Source of the DNA: Nemania diffusa
Taxonomy: Eukaryota > Ascomycota > Sordariomycetes > Xylariales > Xylariaceae
Assembly (NCBI GenBank): GCA_038501195.1
Contig: JBBPUQ010000009.1
Coordinates: forward strand, 1,302,001-1,366,000
DNA: 64,000 nucleotides
Reading direction: 5' to 3'
The position numbers were made by a program, and so were the translations under genes. The notes beneath the pieces are model-generated. The model worked only from the letters and a program-made list of their open reading frames with translations. It made no database searches and was not told the origin of the DNA. Of this stretch, positions 23,102 through 34,299 are shown piece after piece (positions within the stretch are counted from its first letter, which is position 1; every line of letters starts with the position of its first letter).

Positions 23102-24041
23102 GACTGTTGTTGTTCTAGCTATGGCACTGCTAACTTTGACAGCGACTGCGTGGGAATAAAATGGGTTGTTCAATCAGGAGGAAAAGCCGAGTAAAGCAGA
23201 GAATGAAGTTGAAATCGGCATCGGAGAAAAACGAGGTAGGAAGATGCGCCCTCTCTATAGTACACAGAGGAACAGTAAATTGCGGGCGCTTGTAATTCCG
23301 TTCCCGTCTATACGTTGCATTATTGGAAGAATAAAGCCCGGCGACTCTAAAAATGTACCCAAAACCCCTACCAGAACATTGTTGAATGAATATGTTGAAG
23401 ACCTGTGTCACGGTCCCAACCGTGAGCCTTATAAGTGGCTGTAAACGGTCAAAGTTCCCACCTTGACAACGTTCTACTTTTGCATTCTGCATTAGTTGTA
23501 TTGTGGTTTAGCGTTGCAGTTCTGTTCCGTGACAACCTGCCAACAATTTCTACCGAGACCATTACGCACTGTTGAAACGGCACAACAGTGCTTTAATTCT
23601 TTGCTATTTTGTGTTACGGAATCCTAGCATGACAACCGACATATTCATCTACATATTATCATCAGTCAATCTAAAGGTCTATCGTAATCACATTTATTAA
23701 GAAATGAATGTAATCATGTCAATATGTTTGTGCCTCATTGTCATGATCATCTTGATAATTATCATACCTACTCACTTAAAATTGTCAACGCTTTTTAACA
23801 CGTCCCGATAGTGTATCCTCTTAAGAGCGACAGAAACTTACATCGGGTCAATATAGCTTTGCATGATAAATATATTCAAAATCCCGCCTTTGTGTGTATA
23901 CGTGTAGCGAAGAGTAATCTATAGTGAGGAAATGAGTTTTCCAACCACAACAGGTGTGAATGACATACGCCTCCAATTCCACACTATGCAGCTGCATCTA
24001 AGACCCTCAAACGACTCGCCCACCCTAGAATATTGTTCGTA
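23102..24041. other. intergenic, no gene seen
   Basis: Upstream region of the methyltransferase gene and an AT-rich stretch (about 23560-23900) with only short frames. Confidence 0.5.
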
Positions 24042-24410
24042 TCAATATCCCGGCCGGGGATTAATCCACGCCAAGTGGCGACGTAGAGGTGCCTCAAGAA
24101 GATATCGCCTCGGGTTCGGGCGTCGGTAGCGTGTTATGTTGGGTCCAACCTCCCAGTCCGATTCCGCTTCTGATAGATCATTATATAGCTCCCATACAGG
24201 CCCATCGCCGAGTTCAACCCTTACAGCTGGAAGGTTCGGGTCGTCCAATAGTCTCCCAAGAATATATGTGATGCTATCCCGAGCAGCAGTCAATCTTTCG
24301 GCAGGTGTTTGCGTCATTTGCGTAACTATAGGATCGTTGTGACCTCTCCATATATAGTCACGGTAAACAAAGTCCACGGGGTTGAAAGTTGCTGGGTTAT
24401 GGGCTATGGT
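24042..24410 (-). CDS. possible terminal exon of an unknown protein
   Basis: A minus-strand frame ends at 24042 and runs up to an acceptor-like CTCTGACAG at about 24411. It reads TIAHNPATFNPVDFVYRDYI, then WRGHNDPIV, TQMTQTPAERLTAARDSI, and ends in a basic PNPRRYLLEAPLRRHLAW stretch. The composition looks coding, and a TATATAAG lies further upstream near 24540, but no clear first exon was found. A short start at the ATG near 24594 followed by GTGATA is conceivable. I do not recognise a family. It may be a gene, or an exon left behind in this decayed region. Confidence 0.3.
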   Translation of the reverse strand, partial: TIAHNPATFNPVDFVYRDYIWRGHNDPIVTQMTQTPAERLTAARDSITYILGRLLDDPNLPAVRVELGDGPVWELYNDLSEAESDWEVGPNITRYRRPNPRRYLLEAPLRRHLAWINPRPGY

Positions 24411-24879
24411 CTGTCAGAGGAGGAAGTCACAGAGTGAATAGAAGTCCTGTCGCAGCTAGGTAGAAGGTGTAGTATAGGGCTCAATAGATAGATTCATTGA
24501 TTCCTGACCTCTTAGATCTATCAGGGGGACCGAAGGTCCCTTATATATAGCCACCCTATAGGGTCTTGTTACTTTATCACCTGACATGGTCAGACGTTAA
24601 ATGGCTGCCCTTCGTCGCATGGATTCGAACACTCGTCTGTCTACGCATACAGCTAGAGTGAATAATTTCCTATTTTAACAATATATACACTCGCAATATG
24701 ATGTTCAAAAGTTTAAAAAACTATATTATAATATATATAAGTGTTACGAAAGAAAGAAAAACCATAAAGCGGTGTTTTAAACTAGTGATATGTATATATA
24801 GCTAATAAATAATTATTTAGGTCGGATAGAATCGGGTCTAGTATTGCTTCACTAATACAGTAAGAGTGATTTTCAAGGG
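24411..24879. other. AT-rich spacer
   Basis: Contains a small hairpin (gggaccgaaggtccc, about 24526-24540) and a very AT-rich block at 24690-24800. No gene is supported. Confidence 0.4.
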
Positions 24880-26290
24880 TTACGATGGCGGGTAGAGCGA
24901 TTTACAAGCTACTCTGATAGACGGCAATTCTACAACCAGCACTTATCTAAACTGCCCTTCTGACACATTATCTCGGAATATGACGATGTTTCGAGGCAGC
25001 AAGTTGCGGTTCTTACTTTGTACAGGTTGAGTCGCTCTGTAAACCCTTGTGTCAACATTCCCTCGTCAAGCATTTCTTATAGTCCTGGTTGGCGCCAGAG
25101 TGTCGCCGGCCATTGTCCCAGATCTTTGTCCACCGATGCTATCAATGCCACAAGACTGGGGAGATCTCCTCTATCGCTTGTCTGGTTCGTAGGATGTATG
25201 AAGTTGTACCTAACAACCATAGTCTCGTTAACGATTTTCAACCCGCCTCGGAGCGTGTGGTTGACACCGCTCCTCTTGGCGTTGACCTTGAGCCCCAGGT
25301 TGGTGAATAGCTAGACTTGATGTCTGTCTTTACCTGCGTTCCTCATTAGATTTGTCTGCAAAACGCAGCTCGTAACAAAGCCAAACCCTTCCTTACTTTA
25401 TCAGATTCAGCTAGAGTTTTTACAGAATCACAGCGTTGTAGATGGTGCTATCGGTCTTCTTACCTCCTAGAACGATAAAGACATATTCTGGCTTCAGACT
25501 TTTGAGAACATGAAACACAGGGCGCAACTGATCGATCATAGGTTAGCTGTGGTCTCTTATGTCCACCTTCACTTGTGGCTGTCGGTTTCCAGGCAACTTT
25601 AACGGCTCTTAGGCGATAGAAAGACCCATCGTTCGCATGAACTTAATCCAGGCATCCATTTGTGGCAGTAGCACCAACCTGAGTAACTTTAGGTGGTGGC
25701 CCTTTCGCTGTAGGTTGTTGTTTGGCCGGTTTTTTTGTTCTTAGGCTTTTTGCCGTCGTCCGGTGTAGCCAGCCCACAGATGACATTCTGGATGATACGA
25801 TCCTAAGGCTTCTTGGACGTCTTTCCCGGAAGAATCCTAACAAACGCTCTAAGTTTTGCTATGGCCTTAGAAACCATAGCAAGGCAGTCACGCTCTTGTG
25901 AGCACTTATTGACGTAGTCCAAAACCAGCCCTTTCACACAGAACACGCTATGTGCAATGTCAGCATTAAGTATTAGCCGTCCCGTAGCAAGACGAGCACT
26001 CTAAAAATAACCCCAAATGAGACGGTTGAACTCTGGCCTGCCTAGGTCAAATTGTGCATCAGGGATATTCAGGGGGAAGTCTCTTGCGCCGACAGACGAA
26101 TTGATCTCAAATTATCGCCGAGCGAAGAAACCGGTAATGATTGTGATAGCATCGATAGCATCTGCGAATTTGGGAAACAATGAATCGCCCGTTGGGGGGT
26201 CTGCTATAAGTACCTATTAAAGACAAGCAAATACTCAGTGTTAGGATCAGGGACGTTGAGTGAAATTCTAATCGACTCTACGTTTTAAGC
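24880..26290 (-). pseudogene. decayed Argonaute gene
   Basis: On the minus strand, pieces of a fungal Argonaute occur in the right order with stops and frame changes. An N/L1 region lies at about 26110-25940 (DFPLNIPDAQFDLGRPEF, then GYF, a TAG where Gln is expected, SARLATGRLILNADIAHSVF). A PAZ-like start follows (VSKAIAKLRAFVRILPGKT). MID is near 25530-25440 (LKPEYVFIVLGGKKTDSTIY). PIWI is at 25310-25015 (LGLKVNAKRSGVNHTL, MVVRYNFIHPTN, PSLVALIASVDKDLGQWPAT, EMLDEGMLTQGF) and its continuation at about 25000-24925 (LLPRNIVIFRDNVSEGQF). In PIWI the first catalytic aspartate is Asn (YNFIHPT instead of a YDVTHPT-like form), while the later RD is kept. The end with the catalytic His is missing. 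Argonautes bind small RNAs in quelling and related silencing. This copy is dead. Assignment rests on remembered motifs. Confidence 0.8.
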
Positions 26291-27566
26291 ACTATTTAAA
26301 CGTAACCGTTTTGGCCACCGTTTCACCCTGCATAAATCTAAGCCGAGACTGAGCAAAAGCAGCAACTGCGCTAAGCCTGATCCGCTTCAGTCTTAGCAGT
26401 TGGTAAAACCTGGAACCTACCTAGGTATCTAGCAAACGTTGGCTTACTATCATACCTATTATAAATACCACGTTCGTAATGAGCTTAACATTGCAGAATC
26501 CAGCAGCGTGGTAAGGACAAGTGTTGAAGTGAGCCAGAAATATAAACAGCAATACCTACCAAATATCGCACGTTCGAGACTTACTTATAGATATTGGTAG
26601 AAGTATCCGCTAAATCTCGAGCGTAGCATCATAGACAGTGTCATCGAATTCGGAATCAGCCTCGATCTCAAAGTATCAGACTCACAGCTGCGAATAGTCA
26701 GGTCTTTAGAGTATGTATTTCTTATGATCCAGTGACAGGGTTAGCACATACACCTGCCCTGTATCGTTAGCTACATATGTATATAGTAGGTAGCGGCGTG
26801 CATGGAAGCTTTTGTTGAAACAGAATAAATTGATCACCTAATTGCAGATGCACGTAGGATATATCTTCAGTTTGATTAATAGGTGTAAATGCACAAACAA
26901 GTTAGATGACGAATATCAATAAGACGATACCATTACAGTACCTACTGTACTTGCGGGAAGCAAAAGTCCAATCAGCGTCAAGATAGCACCTACGCATTTA
27001 CCTACCTAGGCAGGTATGTACAGAATACCGAGTTGTTCTGTACAGCCCGGGCTTATTCTCACCAGGCCCGCTTTTCTCTCGTCTGGCCAGTTTCCTCTTC
27101 CACTGTCCAGGGATGGGATGCCCGTGATCTAGACAGGTACCTGTGTATGTAGATAGGACCTACCTATTCTGTACCTAGACTCCAGAATACTACGTAGACT
27201 ACTGAACATCCATCCATCATCGTGTCGTTTCAACGATAGACCCAAACCTATACATCCTTTTTCTCTTATTGCCTTCCATTATTTACTCTCATATGCATGG
27301 CGTGAATGGGTTTCTAGATTCTGTTTGATTACGTCCCCGAAAAGGGTTTGATTGCTTATTGATTGCATTGTCGCCAAAAGAATACCGCCACGGCTGCTGC
27401 TGCTGGCTGGCTGTCCTTTGCCCCCGTCTCCTGTCTCCTGTCTGTCGTAGCTAGCGAGCTGTCCTGCATCCTCAGGCTTCGCCTTGATTCAATCTACGGC
27501 CACCGTCGTCTCATTCATCTTCTGCCGATACTCGAGTGACAAACGTTGCCCATCGATCATCCCGAA
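26291..27566. other. intergenic and promoter region of the kexin gene
   Basis: No gene seen. ACCTAGGTA/GTAGGTA words are dense (for example 26421, 27001, 27138 and 27160). The last 150 bases are C/T-rich and likely the 5' leader of the kexin gene. Confidence 0.5.
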
Positions 27567-30153
27567 ATGAAGTTCGCCCCTATCGTCGGCCTAGTCGTAG
27601 GCAGCCTGGCTGGACTAGGCGCATCCTCCCTCCACCACCGCGACCACGATTCCAATGACTACTACGTCCTCCATCTCGACGGTAATACAGATCCAGACAA
27701 TGTCGCGTCGCGGTTGGGACTGAGGAATGAAGGCCAACTCGGCGAGTTGGCTGGTCATTTTGTATTCCGCGCCCCGAAGGCAGACCACGATGTTGTCCGT
27801 AGGGAAGTCGAGGAGCGCCGGCGGAAACGGTCGCTCGGTGGTGTCGATATCCTCGATGCTGTCAAATTTTCTCAAAAGCAGAAGCTGCGCGACCCCATGC
27901 AGAAGAGGGTTATACCGCCGCCTCCGCATGGCTTCTTCCCGCAACGGAAACGAGCGGACAGCGCTGATGCCGAGGCTCTCAAAAAACAGAAGTCGGTCAT
28001 GGAAACCCTAGGCATTAGCGATCCGATCTTCAACGAACAATGGCATCTCTTCAATCCTATTCAGCTTGGACATGATGTCAATGTTACCGGCGTCTGGCTT
28101 TCAGGAGTCACGGGCAAGAATGCTACCGTTGCTATGGTCGACGATGGGTTGGATATGAATAGTAATGATTTGAAGCCGAACTACTATGCATTTGGTAGCT
28201 GGGACTTCAACGACAATCGACCAGAGCCACGGCCAACTCTGAGCGACGATAGGCACGGCACACGATGCGCCGGAGAGGTGTCAGCTGCGAAAAATGACGT
28301 TTGTGGTGTGGGTGTCGCATATGATTCCAAGATTGCTGGCATCCGCATTCTCAGCAAGCAAATCACTGATGCTGACGAAGCTACTGCTATGAACTACGAT
28401 TATCAGCACAACCAGATCTATTCCTGCTCATGGGGCCCGCCCGACGATGGGAGATCCATGGATGCCCCCGGCATTCTTATCAAGAGGGCCATGGTTAACG
28501 GTGTTCAGAAGGGCCGCAACGGGTTAGGGTCTGTTTATGTTTTTGCCAGTGGTAATGGCGCTCAAAGTGACGACAACTGCAACTTCGATGGCTACACCAA
28601 CAGTATTTACAGTATTACCGTTGGCGCCATTGACCGACAAGGGCTTCACCCTTACTACTCGGAGAAATGTTCTGCTCAACTAGTAGTGACCTACAGCAGC
28701 GGCAGTGGTGATGCAATTGTAAGTCAGTTTCGAACAAGACAGACACTGGGGATCTAACCAATCTACAGCACACCACCGACGTGGGAGAAAACCAATGCTA
28801 CAATGGGCATGGCGGCACATCTGCCGCCGCGCCATTGGCTGCTGGAATATTTGCCTTAGCGTTGGAGGTCCGCCCAGACTTATCATGGAGAGATATGCAG
28901 TACATCGCTTTGGAGAGTGCCGTTCCCGTTGATCTCGACACTGGCGAATGGCAGCCCACTACGATGGGTAAGCAGTATAGCCACACCTTTGGATATGGTA
29001 AGCTCGATAGCTATGCCTTGGTTGAAACTGCGAAGACTTGGAAAAGTGTCAAGCCTCAGGCATGGTTCTTCTCTCCATGGCTTCACGTTAAGAAAGAGAT
29101 TCCCCAGGGCAATCAAGGGTTATCTGTCAATTTCCAAGTTACCAAGGAGATGCTTGAAGAAGCCAACCTTGAGCGATTAGAGCATGTGACTGTCACCATG
29201 AATGTGGAGCATACTCAACGTGGTGATTTGAGCGTTGACCTTATCAGTCCCGATAATGTCATCAGCCACATCTCAGCGGCTCGGAGACTGGACAAGAGCG
29301 ACCAGGGTTATGATGACTGGACTTTCATGAGTGTGGTGCATTGGTAAGTTGCCTGCATGAAATCATTATAACGAAGCTAATAGTCCGCAGGGGAGAATCT
29401 GGTGTTGGTACTTGGACAATCGTTATTCGCGACACGCAAGTAGATGATCACAAAGGCACCTTCATTGACTGGCACCTCAAGCTATGGGGCGAAAGTATCG
29501 ACCCTTCCAAGGCTACACTATTACGGATGCCGACAGATGAGGATGATGCTGACCACGATGTGACAACCACTGCTACACCCACAGCTATCACAACTAGCCT
29601 ACCTCCTCACCCCGATGCCACTAATACTGCCATAACAACCTCCTTACCCGATGACCACCCGGAGAGACCTGTGAAGCCCAGCACAACGAACACTGACAGC
29701 GGGTCATCGGCGGCTAGCACTCAGTCTGCCGCTGCCGAAACGACCACAGAAAGCTCGTGGTTACCATCCTTCCTACCTACATTCGGCGTTTCATCCAGAA
29801 CACAAGCATGGATATACGGCGCCTTAGGTCTGATTATTACGTTCTGTGTAGGACTCGGCGCCTGGTTGTGGCTAGTGCGCCGTAAACGCCTAAGGAATAA
29901 CCCCCGAGACAATTATGAATTCGAGCCCCTGAACCCGGATGAATCGACGGGCCTAGACGGTAGTCATGAGAAGGGGGCCAAACGGCGCGGGGGCGAACTA
30001 TACGATGCTTTTGCTGGCGGAAGCGACGATGAAGAATTCAACGACCGAGATCACAGCAGCATATTGAGCACAGATTCGGACGATGAAAGGGACGAAGAGG
30101 CGACTGGAGGACAGCAAGGATCAAAGCTCCTTGGTCACCAATCAAAATCTTAA
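27567..30153 (+). CDS. kex2: Kex2-type proprotein convertase (kexin)
   Basis: Exons 27567-28718, 28769-29343 and 29391-30153, with introns of 50 and 47 nt, encode about 829 aa. A signal peptide (residues 1 to about 20) is followed by a pro-region ending in a dibasic QRKR at about 126-129. The S8B protease domain carries the catalytic Asp in VAMVDDGLDM (182), His in DDRHGTRCAGE (220), oxyanion Asn in FASGNGA (320) and Ser in NGHGGTSAAAPLAAG (402). The P domain follows (WFFSPWLHVKKEIP; VTMNVEHTQRGDLSVDLISP; GTWTIVIRDTQVDDHKGTF). Next come a Ser/Thr-rich stem, one membrane segment (about 716-737) and an acidic cytosolic tail with YEFEPL, which may serve as a Golgi retrieval signal. Kexin cleaves secretory precursors after KR/RR in the late Golgi. 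Intron 1 falls shortly before the catalytic-serine block. The ATG at 27567 is chosen because the signal peptide begins there. Confidence 0.96.
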
Positions 30154-32144
30154 GAGGATCAGAGCCACCTGGGTTGAGCCTCTCGTTAGCTGCATGTGAA
30201 ACGGCGTCTCAGATTTAGGTGGTTGTTACGCTCGAACATACTGTATGAATTCCATCGTTTGTTTAATAGAGATGGAATGCGGTTTCCTATAACCTGTACA
30301 TAGTAAATGGATGGAGAAACTTGATACACGGTGTTATTATAAAATTAGCATAGTATGTCTTATCCCGTTATTAGTTTGCATTCTTGATTATGGTATCGAT
30401 TTTTACAGCTTTACAATTGGGTGATTTATTATAGGGCCATTATTTTTTTACGAAGCTCCATTGCATGATAACAGCATTAGAGTCTCGCGGTGCTCATACG
30501 CAGAGCCTACGCCAAAAACATACGTCATGAGCATAATGCAAAAAGCTCTATCTATGAAGATGTCAACCATGACGGCAACAGTCTAACTGTTCTTTTTGAG
30601 AGCCAGCTTGAAATTATCGGGATATAGTATATACATCGTGAACCCCTTTTAGAATGCACCATGCCACTGTAATTGGTCCTAGCCGTTCGTTGCTTTTTGG
30701 AAGGGTTCTGGCCAGGTCATCCGCTGTGGTACAACATCTAGGATTAGCCATTCCCATTTCGAGAATACCTTTCAGTATTTTGGAGGTATGTGAAGCGCTA
30801 ATAATACACGCTTGCTTGGCAAAGGGCCTCTCCTGTTTAAAAAATCGCTAGAGCGGGAAGATAGTAATTCGGCGGATCACTCGCATACATGCCAAATGGC
30901 AAGTCTCTGCAATTACGAGCTAGCTAAAGAACAAGTGGCGACACTTTGTGGTGTCAAACAGTATGATAGAACGACCTTGAAGGAATAGGGGATCGAACGC
31001 ATATGAAATTTATGACGACTTACTTCCCAGGTATATCTGGTCACCGAAAATCCGCTGTTCTGCAGCAAACACCATTTCGGTTGCAGCATCGTCTACTAAC
31101 TATTTCCAACATACACAGATTTATGATCAGCAACTTGACAGCTGTCGGCATACCCGGAAGGGCTAGGTCTAAGGGGTGACATCTAACCCACAAGCTCATG
31201 AAGCTCGGGGCGTGTTATACCATTGATAGTCGGCATATTTTTCGGCCAAGATAGATCCAGTTTCCGATAGAGTTAGAGAGAGTAGAACGTTTCATGCAGC
31301 ATCAATTATCATAAATTTAGTATTGATTAATATAACAAGCCTATACTCCGAGATAGAACGAGGCAGAAAGGGCGAGAGCGTACTGTCGCCGTGCTAACAA
31401 ACTACGGCATACATCGCTCTGCCAGTGTTATATATCGGTGTTCATGAGTCTTCTTATAGGGCCGACATCTATTAAGATCAACCCCCTCTAAGAATTCAAA
31501 GCCAACCCCCAATTGCCCTCAACAAATTCGTATCGTTCAACCATGCTCCATGTCTAACGCTCCATGAGACCTTAAATATTGTGATCCAATCTGCAGTACT
31601 AAGTTGAGTAATAAAGCTAAGAGGATAATTCCAACCGTTTTCGTCACATCTTTTCTGCAGGTACGACCGCGAAAGGAGGAAATTGGCGCCCTTGTAAGGT
31701 TCTTTTGTGCTAGGGTTTAGAGATCTCAACTAACATTACATGCTTAATGATAGATGTGATACAACAATTAGGTCGCAGGTACCTGCATCTATTAGCGTGG
31801 TATGGAGCAGAGTAAAGAGTGTACTTGTCACGGTGATATGTAATACGCCAATCGAGTGCCGGTTGAAAGGTGGTTCAACATGGGTTCGGGTAACGATGAT
31901 ATTCGTCTAATAGCCTAGAGAGTCCTGCGCGGAATTTTGCAATTGAATCATGATCTATTCGTAAAAAAAAGCGTCGGCTTCTATTCACAGCGTCCGTTAT
32001 ATAGAATTTCCTACCATCCACATCCCATGTTATTGTGCAACGCTGAATACTCCTTACGCTTCGGTGCTAACGCCTCTCTCCGAACTATTGAGTAGTTGTA
32101 AAATGTGGGCGTCTCTTAAAAGGCGACGTAAAACCCATTGCTAA
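30154..32144. other. intergenic, possible unidentified coding remnants
   Basis: No gene supported. On the minus strand, stop-poor pieces at about 30625-30846 (LGPITVAWCILKGVHDVYTI) and 31040-31110 (AATEMVFAAEQRIFGDQIYL) look faintly coding but could not be joined or named. A minus frame at 31496-31729 is also unassigned. The stretch may hold another decayed gene. Confidence 0.4.
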
Positions 32145-33699
32145 TTAAGAACTTTCACCAGCGAACGTTGGCGGCTTCATGCCTTCCTTCTCCATATCAC
32201 GGATGTAATCCTCCCATACTTCGATAACACGTCCATAGAATTCGATATGTTGATTAGCAAGAGTCCCGAGTTGGCCTTTGAGCTCAAGTCTTTTGATTCG
32301 TTCGAAATCAACCACCTCTTTGACGACCTCCTCGTCAAACATTTCCGACGTCTTCCTGGCGCGTTCAACTTCTGTTGTTAGCTCGTCGATGCGGATCTCA
32401 AGTTTGCGCTGCCGTTCCCGTCGGCTCGCTTCGTGGTCTACGCCACGAACATCTTCAATTTTGGATCGAATAAAGCCGCCGGCACCGCCTAAGGCACCAG
32501 AGCTTCCATGGCCCGAGGCTAGAGAATCCCGGTCCAGTGTCGATTTATTAAGGTACTCTGTTAGTTGCTCATGATCTAGCTGCTTTTGCTCCCGTGCCTT
32601 GAGAAGGTTTTTGAGAGCTAGGCTATATGCTTGCATATCTCGTAAGCTGCCGAGGTAATCTTGGTCCATATGCTCCCGTAGCTTCTTAAGCCCATCCGCA
32701 GAATCCTCGACACTGGCAGCGAAGATGTGTACCGCGCTTTCGACGCCAGGCTCCAGTGTGATTAACTTTTGGAACTGCTCCGTCAGGTCTCGTAGATCAA
32801 TTTCCAGATCGGTTTCACGACGCACGACGCGGGCGACAACCTTTTCTACCTGGGCGAGATCCTCGTCTAGCTTGTCGCTCTTCTCTCGTACCTCAATAAA
32901 CCGTTTATCATGCTTATGTACTTTTGTAAAAGCGTTGATGAAGGTATCGGCAAAGTTGTCGAATACACCACTGCTCCCTTGATCGGCAGTAACGTTTGTC
33001 CTCCCGGCGCGAGACCTCATTGTAGCATTCCAGTCAGGGGACTCTAGGAAAGTGTGGAGAATTGGGGCGCGTCGTAGAATGGGATGGAGTGTTATGCGTG
33101 TCAGGAAGCGCTGCAGTGAATATGCCCGGCGGTTTGTGAAGTCGGGCCCAAATCGATCCCCTCGGACATACTCCATGCGCTGTTTATCGGGCAGCGGGGG
33201 GACGGCGCATGCCGGATAGTCCTTGGACAGTGTCTTGGCAAGGAAGAGAAAGTCGGTAAAGCGTCGGCGGGAGGTGAAAGTCGGTTTCTGGAAGGAAGGG
33301 AAGGTTGACTGCGTAGATAGATAGCGAGTTAGTGGTGAGGTGAGGAGTGGTGAGGCGAAGTGAGATGAGATGAGATGATGCGCGTCTCCCGCAGCTGCAG
33401 CTGCAACGGTAACGGCTCCAAATACACGCACATACATTTGAAGTTATTAGGTAAGACACAAAGGCGTCCTTGGTGCCGTCGCTCTCCTTGTGAGGCTCCG
33501 AAACAGTGCACTCGAGAATGTCGCCGGACAGGCCGGGATCCTGGCGTTGTAGATCTTGGCCATGGCGTTGATCCTCGCTGGTGGGTGGCTCGGCATCTAT
33601 GTTCGGCATAGGCGCACTTGGCCGAGCAGCGTCGACGCCATTGTCTGTCTCGATCTGCCACGAGATGTTGGAGAAGTTGTCCTGATCGATGATGGCCAT
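32145..33699 (-). CDS. snx4: sorting nexin Snx4/Atg24
   Basis: Exon 1 (33436-33699) and exon 2 (32145-33308) join in phase 0 across a 127-nt intron (GTATGT...CGCAG), giving 475 aa. The join connects DAFVSYLITSN to STFPSFQKPTFTSRRRFTDF, rebuilding a continuous PX domain (about residues 55-160) with the RRRF phosphoinositide-binding block, the CAVPPLPDKQ proline stretch and RRAYSLQRFL. The rest is a long helical BAR-like region (TFINAFTKVHKHDKRFIEVR, EQKQLDHEQLTEYLNKSTLD, FERIKRLELKGQLGTLANQ). Length and order match fungal Snx4. The protein binds PI3P on endosomes, retrieves cargo to the Golgi with partner nexins, and serves selective autophagy. The first ATG upstream of the acidic lead (MAIIDQDNF) was chosen; a longer start at 33840 is less likely. 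Confidence 0.94.
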
Positions 33700-34299
33700 T
33701 GTGGGCGAGGTTCGGAAGCCGCAGCGAGTTCGTGCTGGTGCTTCGTGCGAGTTATTCCTCAGCCGTGTCGCGATCGAGTTGTATCGTTGTATCTTCAGAA
33801 AAGATAACTGTAATTGTATCCTGCGTTCATAAAGGGCCACATGAGTGACTGGCTAATCCATGGGGGTTAAGCAATGAAATTTGTTTGGGCGTTCTGTTCG
33901 TTAGAGGTTGGTGGGGAAGTGCTCACCATAGCCTCATCCACGAGTGGCATGCATGCTGGGAATAGAGCTGCCTACCTTAGGTAAGTACCTATTACGGCAG
34001 CATACTCTGCACCTACGTCACGCCTCTGTATAGCCAGCTAGCAGGCGCTACACATATATACAGAATATGCATTAATGCAACGAATATGTACATAAATTTA
34101 TGTACAGATATAATGCACTGCACGGACATTGAACCCCGAGGCAACTTTATCACCAATGTATCTTAGGTACTATGTATAATCCTTCTATAATCATGTCACG
34201 CATACCAGTACTATGTTTCTATGACTATAACAAATAAATAATATACTAAATGTTCTTACAATAAATGCCTAGCCCCTTGCAAGTTTTAAATTGTTGTAC
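33700..34299. other. intergenic
   Basis: Promoter side of snx4 and 3' side of the GT90 gene. No further feature is seen. Confidence 0.5.

Noticed and set aside
24610..24665. tRNA-like 3' half on the minus strand (GTTCGAATCC)
   Set aside because: The T stem does not pair and no matching 5' acceptor strand lies upstream; at best a fragment.
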